A DNA stretch of 64,000 bases from Pseudolabrys sp963742345 (GCA_963742345.1 CAVULO010000011.1:186001-250000); one strand, 5' to 3'. Positions 16,148-24,262 are shown, counted from the first letter of the stretch. The notes: a model not told the origin generated them from the sequence alone. Numbers and translations are program-made.

Positions 16148-17218
16148 TTAGTGGAGGCGGACCGCGTAAATCGGCGGCAAGTGTGCATTGATCAGCTGCC
16201 AGCGCTCGCCGGCATTCTCGCTGACCCACAGGTTGCCGGTGGTTGAACCCATGGCGAGCTGGCCGCCGGTGTCATCGATATCGAGGCCGTGGCGGTAAAC
16301 CAGGTCATACGCGTCGCGCTGCGGCAATCCGTCGGTGAGCCTGTCCCAGGTCTTGCCGCCATCGCGGGTGCGGGTGACAGCAAGGGCGCCATCGCGTGGC
16401 ACGCGCAATTCGTCCTTGATGGCCGGCACGAACCAGGCGGTGCGCGGGTCCTGCGGGTGCGCCACGACCGCAAAGCCGAAATCGTCCCCCGGCAATTTAA
16501 GCTGCGACCAGGTCGCGCCGGCGTCGCTTGAACGGAAGATGCCGTTATGATGCTGCATCCACATCGTGTCGGGAGCGGCGGCGCAGCGCGCAACCCGGTG
16601 TGGATCCTGGCTCTCGCGCACCCCTGCCTGCTCCGGCGGCATATAGGTGGCGATCAAGCCCTCGCCGAGCAGCGTCCAGTTCTTGCCGCCGTTGCGCGTC
16701 TCCCACACGCCCCCGCAGGAGATTGCCACGAATACGCGGGAAGGATCGCGCGGGTCCGGCATGATGGTGTGTATGCCGGCATCGTCGTAGCCGCCGCCGA
16801 ACCACTTGGCGCGTTCGGGCACGTCCCAAAGCGCGCTCACCTGCTGCCAGTGCTCGCCGCGATCATCCGACCGGAAGAGCCCGGCCGGAAGCGCACCGGC
16901 CCAAAGCCTTCCCGACTCAACTGCGCCGCCCGCTTCGAGCGTCCAGACCTGAAACAATGTGGGCGCACCCGCAGCGTCAGGCGAAAAAGCCGGCGCCGGC
17001 AATTCCACCCAGGTGCGGCCGCCATCGTCGGAACGATGCAGCTTGCTGCCGAAATGTCCGTGCTTGAGCATGGCATAGAGCGCCTCGTCACGTGCGTCAT
17101 AGAGTGCCGCCGTCACTGCAACGCCCGGAAAGTCAGTACGCGTGATCGACCATCCGCCATTCTTGCGCGCCAATGAGATGAGGCCCTTGCGCGTTGCCAC
17201 CAGCATGCGTTCGCTCAT
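16148..17218 (-). CDS. BNR/sialidase-like beta-propeller protein
   Basis: A 356-residue protein built of repeated Asp-box (BNR) blades: HRSDDGGRTW near 62, FRSDDRGEHW near 115, ETRNGGKNW, FRSSDAGATW, TRTRDGGKTW and VSENAGERW towards the end. There is no signal peptide, so it should be cytosolic, which is unusual for propellers of the sialidase/photosystem-assembly type. Catalytic residues of true sialidases are not evident and the function is unknown. It lies 38 bases after a MoaD/ThiS-like gene and is probably co-transcribed with it. Confidence 0.85.
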   Translation of the reverse strand: MSERMLVATRKGLISLARKNGGWSITRTDFPGVAVTAALYDARDEALYAMLKHGHFGSKLHRSDDGGRTWVELPAPAFSPDAAGAPTLFQVWTLEAGGAVESGRLWAGALPAGLFRSDDRGEHWQQVSALWDVPERAKWFGGGYDDAGIHTIMPDPRDPSRVFVAISCGGVWETRNGGKNWTLLGEGLIATYMPPEQAGVRESQDPHRVARCAAAPDTMWMQHHNGIFRSSDAGATWSQLKLPGDDFGFAVVAHPQDPRTAWFVPAIKDELRVPRDGALAVTRTRDGGKTWDRLTDGLPQRDAYDLVYRHGLDIDDTGGQLAMGSTTGNLWVSENAGERWQLINAHLPPIYAVRLH

Positions 17219-17256
17219 GGCAATGCTTCCTTGCGCCCATTTTCCGGAATCATGCG

Positions 17257-17526
17257 CTAGCCTCCCGACAAAGCCTGCATCACGTAGAGCGTGGAGTCCG
17301 TGCGAATACCCTGGCCGAGCGCCGCCTGATGCGGCAGCCGCACACCATCGGCAAAGATACAGACGTGCTTGCGCAGATCGCCCCGCTCGTCGAGCAAGTA
17401 GCCGCGCACGTGCGGGCGCGCAGCGAATACCGCACTGAGCGCATCGCCGACGGTGGCGCCCTCAGCCTGTAGCGGGCCATCCGGCACGACCTGACGCAGC
17501 CAGCTTGTGAAATGCACCTGGGCCAT
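17257..17526 (-). CDS. MoaD/ThiS-family ubiquitin-fold protein
   Basis: An 89-residue beta-grasp protein ending in -SGG, the C-terminal diglycine that is adenylated and thiocarboxylated in MoaD and ThiS. Typical features are VGDALSAVFAARPHVRGYL, FADGVRL and TDSTLYVMQALSGG. It is not next to moaE, thiG or an E1-like gene. Its only close partner is the downstream BNR propeller, which suggests a sulfur-carrier or tagging role outside cofactor synthesis; this is inference. alaS ends 48 bases upstream on the same strand, so all three may share a transcript. Confidence 0.85.
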   Translation of the reverse strand: MAQVHFTSWLRQVVPDGPLQAEGATVGDALSAVFAARPHVRGYLLDERGDLRKHVCIFADGVRLPHQAALGQGIRTDSTLYVMQALSGG

Positions 17527-17574
17527 CAGCCAAAACGTAGCGCGAAATTGCGAAGCATCAATGGCGGCGCGTCC

Positions 17575-20229
17575 TCACCCGCCGAGCGCGATCTCAATCG
17601 CCTTCAACGCGGCTTCTGCTTTCGATCCGTCCGGTCCGCCAGCCTGCGCCATGTCGGGCCGCCCCCCGCCACCTTTACCGCCGAGCGCTTCGGCACCCTT
17701 TTTGACAAGATCGACCGCGTTGAAACGCTTGGTGAGATCGTCGGTGACGCCGACCACGAGACCAGCCTTGCCGTCCTCGGACAAACCGACAATCGCCACC
17801 ACGCCGGAGCCAACCTGACGTTTGCCCTCATCGGCAAGGCTGCGAAGATCCTTAAGCTCGATCCCGGAGACAGAGCGGGCAAGGAGTTTCACGCCGTTGA
17901 CCTGGCGCACGTCGGAGGCCTCGCTCGCGCCGCCGCCGCCGCCCATGGCCAGTTTCTTTTTGGCGTCGGAGAGGTCGCGTTCAAGCTTCTTGCGCTCATC
18001 CAAGAGGGCCCCGATACGTCCGGGCATCTCTTCAAGCGGAACTTTAAGCTCTGCCGCCGCGGCTTTAACGACTTGAAGCTGTTTATTAGCGGCCTTGCGG
18101 GCGCCCTTTCCGGTCAGAGCCTCGATCCGGCGCACCCCGGCCGCCACCCCCGTCTCGCCGACCACCGAAATGAGCCCGATGTCGCCGGTCCGGCCCACAT
18201 GGGTGCCGCCGCAGAGCTCAACCGACCAGCCCAGCATATTGCCGGTGCCCTCGCCCATCGCGACCACGCGCACTTCGTCGCCGTATTTCTCGCCGAACAA
18301 TGCGCGCGCGCCGGAGGCAATCGCATCGTCCTGCGCCATCAGGCGGGTGGTGACGGGCGAGTTCTCAAGCACGATGTCGTTGGCAATGTCCTCGACTCGT
18401 TCGATCTCCTCCGGAGACATCGGCTTGGGATGCGAAAAATCGAAACGCAGCCGGTCCGGCGCCACCAGAGATCCCTTCTGCGCCACGTGATCGCCCAGTA
18501 CCTGACGCAGCGCCTCGTGCAGAAGATGCGTCGCGGAATGGTTCTGCCGGATGGCGCCGCGGCGGGCGTGATCGACATCGAGCAGCAGCGGATCGCCGAC
18601 TTTGACCGTGCCCTGCTCCGCCTTGATTACGTGCGCGAACAGGTCGCCGGCTTTTTTCTGGGTATCCGTGACCACGAGCCTGACGCCCTCGCGCCGCATC
18701 TCGCCGGTGTCGCCGACCTGGCCGCCGCTCTCGCCATAAAACGGCGTCTGGTTCATGACCACCGCGCCGCTCTCGCCTTTCTTTAACTCCGAAACTTCCT
18801 TGCCGTCCTTCACAAGAGCCGCAACGACACCCTCGGCGCTTTCGGTCTCGTAACCGAGAAACTCGGTGGCGCCGGTTTTCTCGCGCAACGCAAACCACAC
18901 CGTCTCCTGCGCAGTGTCGCCGGAGCCAGCCCATGATGCGCGCGCCTTCTCGCGCTGGCGCTCCATGGCGTCGGTGAATGAGGCAAGATCCACGGAAATG
19001 CCGCGTGAGCGCAGCGCGTCCTGCGTGAGATCGAGCGGAAAGCCGTAGGTATCGTAAAGCGTAAAGGCGGTGTCGCCGTCGAACATTGCACCTTTGGTAA
19101 GGTCTTTGCTCTTTTCGTCGAGGATGGCCAGGCCGCGCTCGAGCGTGCGGCGGAAGCGCGTTTCCTCAAGCTTGAGCGTCTCGGTGATCAGCGCCTCGGC
19201 GCGTAGCAATTCGGGATAGGCCTGACCCATTTCGCGGGTGAGCACGGGGACAAGCTTCCACATCAGCGGATCTTTTGCGCCGAGCAATTCTGCGTGGCGC
19301 ATGGCACGGCGCATGATGCGGCGGAGCACGTAGCCCCGGCCCTCGTTCGACGGCAACACGCCGTCGGCAATCAGAAATGCAGAGGCGCGCAGGTGATCGG
19401 CGATCACCCGATGCGAGGCCTTCTGCGGCCCTTCCGGATTGACGCCGGTCAGGTCGGCAATGGCGCGGATCAGCGTCGCAAACAGATCGATGGCGTAGTT
19501 GTCGTGCTTGCCTTGCAGCACGGCGGCGAAGCGCTCGAGCCCCATGCCGGTGTCGATCGACGGCCGCGGCAGGTCGACACGCTTGCCGCCCTCGAGCTGC
19601 TCGTACTGCATGAACACGAGATTCCAGATCTCGATGAAGCGATCGCCCTCGGAGTCGGCCGATCCCGGCGGACCCCCGGGGATATGCGGCCCGTGATCAA
19701 AGAAGATCTCCGAGCATGGCCCGCAGGGCCCGGTGTCGCCCATCGCCCAGAAATTATCCGAGCCGGCGATACGCAGGATCTTGCTGTCGGGGAGGCCCGC
19801 GATTTTCTTCCAAAGCCTGAAGGCGTCGTCATCGTCAACGTAGACCGTGATCAGCAACCGGTCCTTGGGCAGCGCGAAGTCCTTCGTAATAAGTGTCCAG
19901 GCCAGCTCGATCGCGCGCTCTTTGAAATAGTCGCCGAAGGAAAAGTTGCCGAACATCTCGAAGAAGGTGTGGTGACGCGTGGTGTAGCCGACGTTATCAA
20001 GGTCATTGTGCTTGCCGCCGGCGCGCACGCATTTTTGCGCGGTCACGGCACGCGAGTACGGCCGCTTTTCCAGGCCGGTGAATACATTCTTGAACTGGAC
20101 CATGCCGGCATTGGTGAACATCAGGGTCGGATCGTTGCGCGGCACCAGCGCCGAGGACGCCACGACCTGGTGGTCATTGCGGGCGAAGAAATCGAGGAAG
20201 TTTTTGCGGATATCGTTGACGCCGCTCAT
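17575..20229 (-). CDS. alaS: Alanyl-tRNA synthetase
   Basis: An 884-residue class II synthetase that charges tRNA-Ala. The catalytic domain begins MSGVNDIRKNFLDFFARNDH, with motif 2 residues around GYTTRHHTFFEMFGNFSFGDYF. The editing domain holds the zinc-type HSATHLLHEAL and ELCGGTHVGRTGDIG motifs. The C-terminal C-Ala domain ends GGKGGGGRPDMAQAGG. The frame is open 24 codons further upstream, but the family start is the ATG at 20229. It lies about 0.8 kb downstream of recA on the same strand, a neighbourhood common in Rhizobiales. Confidence 0.97.
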   Translation of the reverse strand: MSGVNDIRKNFLDFFARNDHQVVASSALVPRNDPTLMFTNAGMVQFKNVFTGLEKRPYSRAVTAQKCVRAGGKHNDLDNVGYTTRHHTFFEMFGNFSFGDYFKERAIELAWTLITKDFALPKDRLLITVYVDDDDAFRLWKKIAGLPDSKILRIAGSDNFWAMGDTGPCGPCSEIFFDHGPHIPGGPPGSADSEGDRFIEIWNLVFMQYEQLEGGKRVDLPRPSIDTGMGLERFAAVLQGKHDNYAIDLFATLIRAIADLTGVNPEGPQKASHRVIADHLRASAFLIADGVLPSNEGRGYVLRRIMRRAMRHAELLGAKDPLMWKLVPVLTREMGQAYPELLRAEALITETLKLEETRFRRTLERGLAILDEKSKDLTKGAMFDGDTAFTLYDTYGFPLDLTQDALRSRGISVDLASFTDAMERQREKARASWAGSGDTAQETVWFALREKTGATEFLGYETESAEGVVAALVKDGKEVSELKKGESGAVVMNQTPFYGESGGQVGDTGEMRREGVRLVVTDTQKKAGDLFAHVIKAEQGTVKVGDPLLLDVDHARRGAIRQNHSATHLLHEALRQVLGDHVAQKGSLVAPDRLRFDFSHPKPMSPEEIERVEDIANDIVLENSPVTTRLMAQDDAIASGARALFGEKYGDEVRVVAMGEGTGNMLGWSVELCGGTHVGRTGDIGLISVVGETGVAAGVRRIEALTGKGARKAANKQLQVVKAAAAELKVPLEEMPGRIGALLDERKKLERDLSDAKKKLAMGGGGGASEASDVRQVNGVKLLARSVSGIELKDLRSLADEGKRQVGSGVVAIVGLSEDGKAGLVVGVTDDLTKRFNAVDLVKKGAEALGGKGGGGRPDMAQAGGPDGSKAEAALKAIEIALGG

Positions 20230-20439
20230 TTTCGAAACCGTGCGAGCCCCTCTACTTTTGCTTGCGCATGCTTTTGTCCGAAAACCGCTACGCCTCCCCA
20301 ATCAACCAAGAGGAACAAGCTGTTCGGGATCACGCGCGCCTTTCGGGACCTAAATCCCCGTCCGGCTTGATGTTTTCAGGAGGCTATTTAGCGGCGGGGG
20401 TACCGAGAGTCCAGAAAACTGGCGAACAGAGGCCACATC

Positions 20440-20500
20440 CGCTCATTGCCGCGAAAGCGGGAAACCAGTCCGGGTCCCCGCATTCGCGGGGACGAGCGGA
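20440..20500. repeat. Palindromic repeat, GTCCCCGCGAAAGCGGGGAC family, copy 2
   Basis: GCTCATTGCCGCGAAAGCGGGAAACCAG faces CGGGTCCCCGCATTCGCGGGGACGAGC with almost no spacer. It is a shorter, slightly diverged relative of the elements at 12152 and 28033. It lies in the 434-base gap between alaS and the Lys-rich gene, where I see no protein gene. Confidence 0.7.
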
Positions 20501-20524
20501 AAAGGACATTTCCTCCAAAACGCC

Positions 20525-20581
20525 TTCGCCCCCGTCCTCGGTGGCGGCCGCTTTATGCAGCCGGGTGCCGACGGGGGCGAA
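20525..20581. repeat. Long palindrome with structured loop upstream of alaS
   Basis: A perfect 12-bp stem (TTCGCCCCCGTC / GACGGGGGCGAA) encloses a 33-base loop that can pair again (GGTGGC / GCCGGG region). No T-run follows on either strand, so it is not a standard terminator. It could be an intergenic repeat, an RNA-processing site or a small structured RNA. Confidence 0.45.
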
Positions 20582-20663
20582 CGCCTAACGCATCACCGAA
20601 TGATACGCGTCACCTAATGGTGCGGCGGATAACTCTGGCGCCGCCGCCTCGCCTTACCAAGCA

Positions 20664-20945
20664 TCAGGCCTTACGGCCGGTCTTCACTCTCGGCTTCGAG
20701 CTTTTCACCTTCGGATCTTTGGCCTTCGTGGCCGCGACCTTCGGTTTCTTGCTCGCAGCGCCTCCTTTGGCGCCTTCGGTCTTGCCTTTCGCAGCTCCGG
20801 CCTTCCTTGGTTTAGCGGCCTTTGGCTCTGCAATCGGCTCGGCAACTTCACTCTCGGCAGCTTTCATCTCGACCATTCCGGCAGGAGCAGTCTCGATTTC
20901 GGCCGTCTCTTGTCCGGCAGACGTCTGATCGGTCGGCGTGGGCAC
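20664..20945 (-). CDS. Lys/Ala/Pro-rich basic protein downstream of recA
   Basis: A 93-residue, low-complexity protein. The first half is acidic (many Glu), and the second half is strongly basic with repeated AK, PK and KPR words such as KPKVAATKAKDPKVKSS, like bacterial histone-H1-like or AlgP-type tails. It has no signal peptide or membrane helix. It follows recA by 124 bases on the same strand. A nucleoid- or nucleic-acid-binding role is possible from composition alone. Frame choice is supported by the codon pattern and strand, but low complexity makes homology hard to judge. Confidence 0.55.
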   Translation of the reverse strand: MPTPTDQTSAGQETAEIETAPAGMVEMKAAESEVAEPIAEPKAAKPRKAGAAKGKTEGAKGGAASKKPKVAATKAKDPKVKSSKPRVKTGRKA

Positions 20946-21068
20946 GACAGGCAGCGGTTCTTTCCGCTCCTGCGCCGGCTCTTCGCTCTTGAAGGCAACG
21001 CCCTCCTCGCGAAGACCGGCTCCGGACGGCAGCGTCGTTACAACGCCGTCCGGCAGCCCATCATCCTT

Positions 21069-22160
21069 TCAAGCCTCCATGACCTCGTCGTCGTCGTCAT
21101 CCTTGTCCTTTTCCTCACCAGCCATGATCGCTTCCGCAATCAGGCCCGCGTTCTGACGCACGGCGGCTTCGATCTTATTGGCGATGTCGGGATTTTCTTT
21201 GAGAAACTGCTTGGCGTTCTCGCGGCCTTGGCCGATGCGCTGACTGTCATAAGAGAACCAGGCGCCCGACTTCTCGACGACGTTGGCCTTGACGCCAAGA
21301 TCAATCAACTCGCCGGTCTTGGAGACGCCCTCGCCGTACATGATATCGAATTCGACCTGTTTGAACGGCGGCGCCAGCTTGTTTTTGACCACCTTGACGC
21401 GAGTCTGGTTGCCGATCACCTCGTCGCGCTCCTTGATGGCGCCGATGCGGCGGATATCGAGGCGTACGGAAGCGTAGAACTTCAACGCATTGCCGCCCGA
21501 AGTCGTCTCCGGAGAGCCATACATCACGCCAATCTTCATGCGGATCTGGTTGATGAACACCACCATGGTGCGCGACTTCGAGATCGAAGCGGTGAGCTTG
21601 CGCAGCGCTTGGCTCATCAGCCGAGCCTGGCTGCCCGGCTGCACGTCCCCCATCTCGCCTTCGAGTTCGGCGCGCGGCACGAGAGCGGCCACAGAGTCGA
21701 CCACCAGCACATCGATCGCACCGGAACGCACCAGCGTGTCGGCGATTTCCAGCGCCTGCTCGCCGGCGTCCGGCTGGGAGATCAGCAGTTCATCGACATT
21801 CACGCCAAGCTTGCGGGCATAGATCGGATCGAGCGCATGTTCGGCGTCGATGAAGGCGCAGATGCCGCCCTTCTTCTGGGCTTCCGCGATGGTGTGCAGC
21901 GCAAGCGTCGTCTTGCCGGAGGATTCCGGCCCATAAATCTCCACAACCCGGCCGCGCGGCAGGCCCCCGATGCCGAGCGCGATATCGAGCCCAAGCGAGC
22001 CCGAGGAAATGGCTTCGATATCCATGGCCCTGTCGTTCTTGCCAAGCTTCATAACCGAGCCCTTGCCGAACTGACGCTCGATCTGGCTCAGCGCGGCAGA
22101 CAGGGCTTTCGACTTATCCATGGAATTTCCTTCGACGAGACGCAGGGCAGGCTGACTCAT
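21069..22160 (-). CDS. recA: Recombinase RecA
   Basis: A 363-residue RecA that forms ATP-dependent filaments on single-stranded DNA for recombination and triggers LexA self-cleavage. Walker A GPESSGKTT lies at 77-85, the ATP-site LLISQPDAGEQALEI follows, and the DNA-binding loop region is VFINQIRMKIGVMYGSPETT. The C-terminus is acidic (DDDDDE), as usual. The frame stays open well upstream, but an AAGGAG site and the conserved start MSQPALRLVEGNSMDKSKAL place the ATG at 22160. A LexA box and promoter lie about 90-115 bases upstream. Confidence 0.98.
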   Translation of the reverse strand: MSQPALRLVEGNSMDKSKALSAALSQIERQFGKGSVMKLGKNDRAMDIEAISSGSLGLDIALGIGGLPRGRVVEIYGPESSGKTTLALHTIAEAQKKGGICAFIDAEHALDPIYARKLGVNVDELLISQPDAGEQALEIADTLVRSGAIDVLVVDSVAALVPRAELEGEMGDVQPGSQARLMSQALRKLTASISKSRTMVVFINQIRMKIGVMYGSPETTSGGNALKFYASVRLDIRRIGAIKERDEVIGNQTRVKVVKNKLAPPFKQVEFDIMYGEGVSKTGELIDLGVKANVVEKSGAWFSYDSQRIGQGRENAKQFLKENPDIANKIEAAVRQNAGLIAEAIMAGEEKDKDDDDDEVMEA

Positions 22161-22241
22161 GATGTCGCGCTCCTTATGGCCGGGATTCGACCCCCCGACA
22201 ACGCGGACCCGCCGCACCGCCGGAATCGACTGAAGACAGAC

Positions 22242-22270
22242 AATGTACCCTATTTGTTCTCCGTTCGCAA
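22242..22270 (-). promoter_or_regulatory. Candidate recA promoter
   Basis: On the minus strand TTGCGA (22270-22265) and TACATT (22247-22242) are separated by exactly 17 bases; each matches the sigma-70 consensus at 4 of 6 positions. The -35 lies inside the LexA box, as expected for SOS repression. Confidence 0.6.
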
Positions 22271-22277
22271 TATGTTC
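22263..22277. promoter_or_regulatory. LexA (SOS) box of recA
   Basis: GTTC-GCAATAT-GTTC is an exact match to the alphaproteobacterial LexA site GTTC-N7-GTTC. It overlaps the -35 of the candidate recA promoter, so LexA binding would block RNA polymerase. Another GTTC lies at 22256-22259, just outside the box. Confidence 0.85.
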
Positions 22278-22390
22278 TTTTCGGTATTTTGATGTGGCCA
22301 GGTTTCGGCTGGCCGGCTTTGACCCCCGTAGTATCCCGTAAGTAGCAGACCTGAATTTTCTGCATCCACAGCGTGTGCCATACGACCAAA

Positions 22391-22597
22391 ATGCAAAACG
22401 GAAACAATCGAAACGCACACCACAATCCGATGGCCGAGTGCCTCACCGGGCAGGCGCATATTTGCGACCGGATTGCGAGTGAATGCTGGAACGAAGAAAT
22501 GGCCATCACCTTCGAGGGCCTGGCTCGTGATTGCAACGACGCCGCGGCGGTGACCCGCGCAGAATGGCCGGCGATACGGGCCTTTTGTAAAAGCTGA
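22391..22597 (+). CDS. Small hypothetical protein divergent from recA
   Basis: A protein of about 68 residues with the pattern ICDRIASECWNEEMAITFEGLARDCNDAA, reminiscent of small helical proteins common in Bradyrhizobium relatives (xICxRxAxEC...FxxLAxDCxxAA). Cysteines recur at helix-like spacing. No function is known. The start is uncertain: ATGs at 22373, 22391 and 22430 are all in frame and none has a strong ribosome-binding site. Confidence 0.5.
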   Translation: MQNGNNRNAHHNPMAECLTGQAHICDRIASECWNEEMAITFEGLARDCNDAAAVTRAEWPAIRAFCKS

Positions 22598-22734
22598 GCA
22601 TCTGGGCGGCCTTCAGTTGGCAGTTTCTTTCAACCGCGACCATTTGGGTGTGCCCTATTTGAAGGCGTTCTACCGCCATTCATGTGCGATCGATTAAGAT
22701 GATTCGGATGGGCATCCCAATCAGGAGTTCGCAC

Positions 22735-23001
22735 ATGAATCGATTGGCAACTGCGCTTGCGACGCTGCTTGCGCTCGCGGCAACTTCGGGGCTCGCAGCC
22801 GCCCGCGATGGCTGCGGCGGCGGGTTCTTCTGGAACGGTTATCAGTGCGCACCGATGGCGCGCGAATACTATGCGCCGCGGCCCGGCTATTACGGACGGC
22901 CCAGGGGGGCGGACTGCTACTATTATTATGGCCGCCGCATCTGTTGTCCGCCGCATTACACTGTCCAGGACGGCGTGTGTAAGCCGTATCGTGGAGGCTA
23001 A
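22735..23001 (+). CDS. Small secreted Gly/Tyr/Cys-rich protein
   Basis: An 88-residue exported protein. A signal peptide (RLATALATLLALAATSGLAAA) is followed by DGCGGGFFWNGYQCAPM, a Tyr/Arg/Pro-rich middle and a Cys-rich end (RRICCPPHYTVQDGVCKPY). The GCG-start plus paired cysteines resembles small secreted proteins of rhizobia often named after the GCG prefix, so disulfides in the periplasm are likely. Function is unknown. A strong AGGAG site precedes the ATG, and a clear terminator follows the stop within 5 bases, so it is a single-gene unit. Confidence 0.8.
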   Translation: MNRLATALATLLALAATSGLAAARDGCGGGFFWNGYQCAPMAREYYAPRPGYYGRPRGADCYYYYGRRICCPPHYTVQDGVCKPYRGG

Positions 23002-23005
23002 ATGC

Positions 23006-23045
23006 AGGGCCGCCTGCGTTGGCGGCCCTTTCATTCCTCTTCTTG
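23006..23045 (+). terminator. Intrinsic terminator
   Basis: A perfect 9-bp stem (AGGGCCGCC / GGCGGCCCT) with a TGCGTT loop is followed by TTCATTCCTCTTCTT. It ends the small secreted-protein gene. Confidence 0.9.
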
Positions 23046-23181
23046 TTCCTCATCACCGCTGAAATAGACGCGTGATCTGCTTGCGTGGAATTGCCACGCG
23101 CATTCGCGCGTTCAAATCAAAATATCGTCCAAAGAGCTGTATGCTTGCTGCATCCAAGAACTTACCTGGGAAGCAACACCC

Positions 23182-23412
23182 ATGATTGGCAAACGCGTGC
23201 AACTTCACGAAGAGACATGGCACGAACTTCGGGTATTGGCCTCCGCAAGCATGAAGTCGTTTCAGGAGCTCGCTGATGAGGCGTTCAATGACCTGCTGAG
23301 AAAGCACGGTCGCCCGGCAAGCCTTAAAGAAGCGCTGCGCAGAAGCGCAGGCGAAAGCGCAAAAGTCATCCCGCTCAAGCGTAACCCGCGCCCCGCACGA
23401 AGAAAAAAGTAA
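23182..23412 (+). CDS. Small basic protein, possible ribbon-helix-helix type
   Basis: A 76-residue protein starting MIGKRVQLHEETWHELRVLA, like a ribbon-helix-helix strand-helix unit, then a helix FQELADEAFNDLLRKHG and a very basic tail (LKRNPRPARRKK). The pattern 'KRVQ-x(4)-ETW-x-x-L' is shared with small CopG-like proteins of rhizobia; DNA binding is plausible but not shown. No toxin partner is adjacent. A GGGAAG site precedes the ATG. Confidence 0.65.
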   Translation: MIGKRVQLHEETWHELRVLASASMKSFQELADEAFNDLLRKHGRPASLKEALRRSAGESAKVIPLKRNPRPARRKK

Positions 23413-23416
23413 GTCG

Positions 23417-23596
23417 CTAGCTCTCCCAAAGGCGCCAATGCGTCGGACGCACGTCTAGCCGGTCCTTGGTTTCGGCATTCATCCAGCCGTCAGGAATGCG
23501 CCGGCAACGAAAAACCAGCGCGTGCGGACCATCCTCGTCGATCACGGCGAGTTCAAGATCGCGGTCGAACGGGGCGCTTGAGGCCGATTGCCACAT
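23417..23596 (-). CDS. Small conserved hypothetical protein
   Basis: A 59-residue protein from the ATG at 23596: MWQSASSAPFDRDLELAVID, followed by ALVFRCRRIPDGWMNAETKD and ending DVRPTHWRLWES. The combination 'APFDRDLELAVID ... PTHWR-x-W' matches small proteins of unknown function that I recall from Bradyrhizobium relatives. The frame is open a further 19 codons upstream, but conservation starts at MWQ. A FixK/FNR-like site is centred about 40 bases before the ATG. It is convergent with 23182-23412. Confidence 0.65.
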   Translation of the reverse strand: MWQSASSAPFDRDLELAVIDEDGPHALVFRCRRIPDGWMNAETKDRLDVRPTHWRLWES

Positions 23597-23629
23597 TCTT
23601 AAAGTGTGGGTGACATTCCCGCCCGCGCT

Positions 23630-23643
23630 TTGACCTAGATCAT
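23630..23643. promoter_or_regulatory. FixK/FNR-like box 1
   Basis: TTGACCTAGATCAT matches TTGAT-N4-ATCAA with two changes. It lies between the divergent small genes at 23417-23596 and 23852-24139, closer to the former. Confidence 0.4.
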
Positions 23644-23692
23644 GTGGCTGCAATTTTGCCGCCGGGCAGTAGAGCGCGAGTGCGGCCGTTTA

Positions 23693-23706
23693 TTGATCTA
23701 GATCAA
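23693..23706. promoter_or_regulatory. FixK/FNR-like box 2, perfect palindrome
   Basis: TTGATCTAGATCAA is a perfect match to the FNR/FixK consensus TTGAT-N4-ATCAA. It lies 146 bases before the ribbon-helix-helix gene and would place a start of transcription near 23740 if used as a class II site. Confidence 0.7.
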
Positions 23707-23749
23707 TTGGCGAGCGGCTCTGCGCGAGCCGAAAATTTCCACGGCGAAT

Positions 23750-23763
23750 TTGATCTCGCTCAA
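23750..23763. promoter_or_regulatory. FixK/FNR-like box 3
   Basis: TTGATCTCGCTCAA fits the rhizobial FixK2 pattern TTG(A/C)-N6-(T/G)CAA and differs from the FNR consensus at one position. It lies 88 bases before the ribbon-helix-helix gene. Confidence 0.5.
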
Positions 23764-23851
23764 AAACATCAAAGCGAAAAGATTGTTTACTTAAACGCGA
23801 CGCATCGTAAATTCAGTGGTCCCGGGGGCCGCGGCCGCGCAAGGAGCGACC

Positions 23852-24139
23852 ATGAAATCTGCTGTTATCAAGCGCTCGGTTGTCCTCGATGGACACAAAA
23901 CGAGCGTTTCGCTGGAAAACGAGTTTTGGGACGGGCTGCGCGAAATCGTCGTCCACGAAAACACGACGCTGTCGACGCTGGTGGGGCAAATCGACCACGA
24001 TCGCGATAGCTGCAACCTGTCGTCTGCAATCCGCGTGTTCGTTTTCAATCATTTTCGTGCGCGCGTCGGTAATGAGGCGCCGGGACAGACCGAGAAAAGC
24101 CTGGACGGATGTGCAACCTTGTCCGTTCTCGCCGGCTGA
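23852..24139 (+). CDS. Ribbon-helix-helix domain protein
   Basis: A 95-residue protein with an N-terminal ribbon-helix-helix unit of the PF13467 (RHH_4) kind: KRSVVLDGHKTSVSLENEFWDGLREI, then TTLSTLVGQIDHDR and NLSSAIRVFVFNHFRA. Such proteins are likely DNA-binding regulators. An AAGGAG site fixes the ATG at 23852. The upstream region carries three FixK/FNR-like boxes, so expression may respond to low oxygen. The C-terminal 25 residues are not conserved in the family as I know it. Confidence 0.85.
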   Translation: MKSAVIKRSVVLDGHKTSVSLENEFWDGLREIVVHENTTLSTLVGQIDHDRDSCNLSSAIRVFVFNHFRARVGNEAPGQTEKSLDGCATLSVLAG

Positions 24140-24262
24140 CCGATGGCAGTCAGACGGCCCGCGGCTGGCGGGTACCAGGGCCCCAGTATTTAGCCCCGCG
24201 CGGGAAACGAAGCCCGATCCTGCGCGTTGTCGAACGATCCGGCATCTTATCGGATTTGCTTT

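Noticed and set aside
20910..22292. 460-codon open frame opposite recA
   Set aside because: Shadow of recA; His/Arg/Leu-rich product typical of antisense GC-rich frames.
22161..22418. N-terminal extension of RecA
   Set aside because: Covers the promoter and LexA box; the AAGGAG site places the start at 22160.
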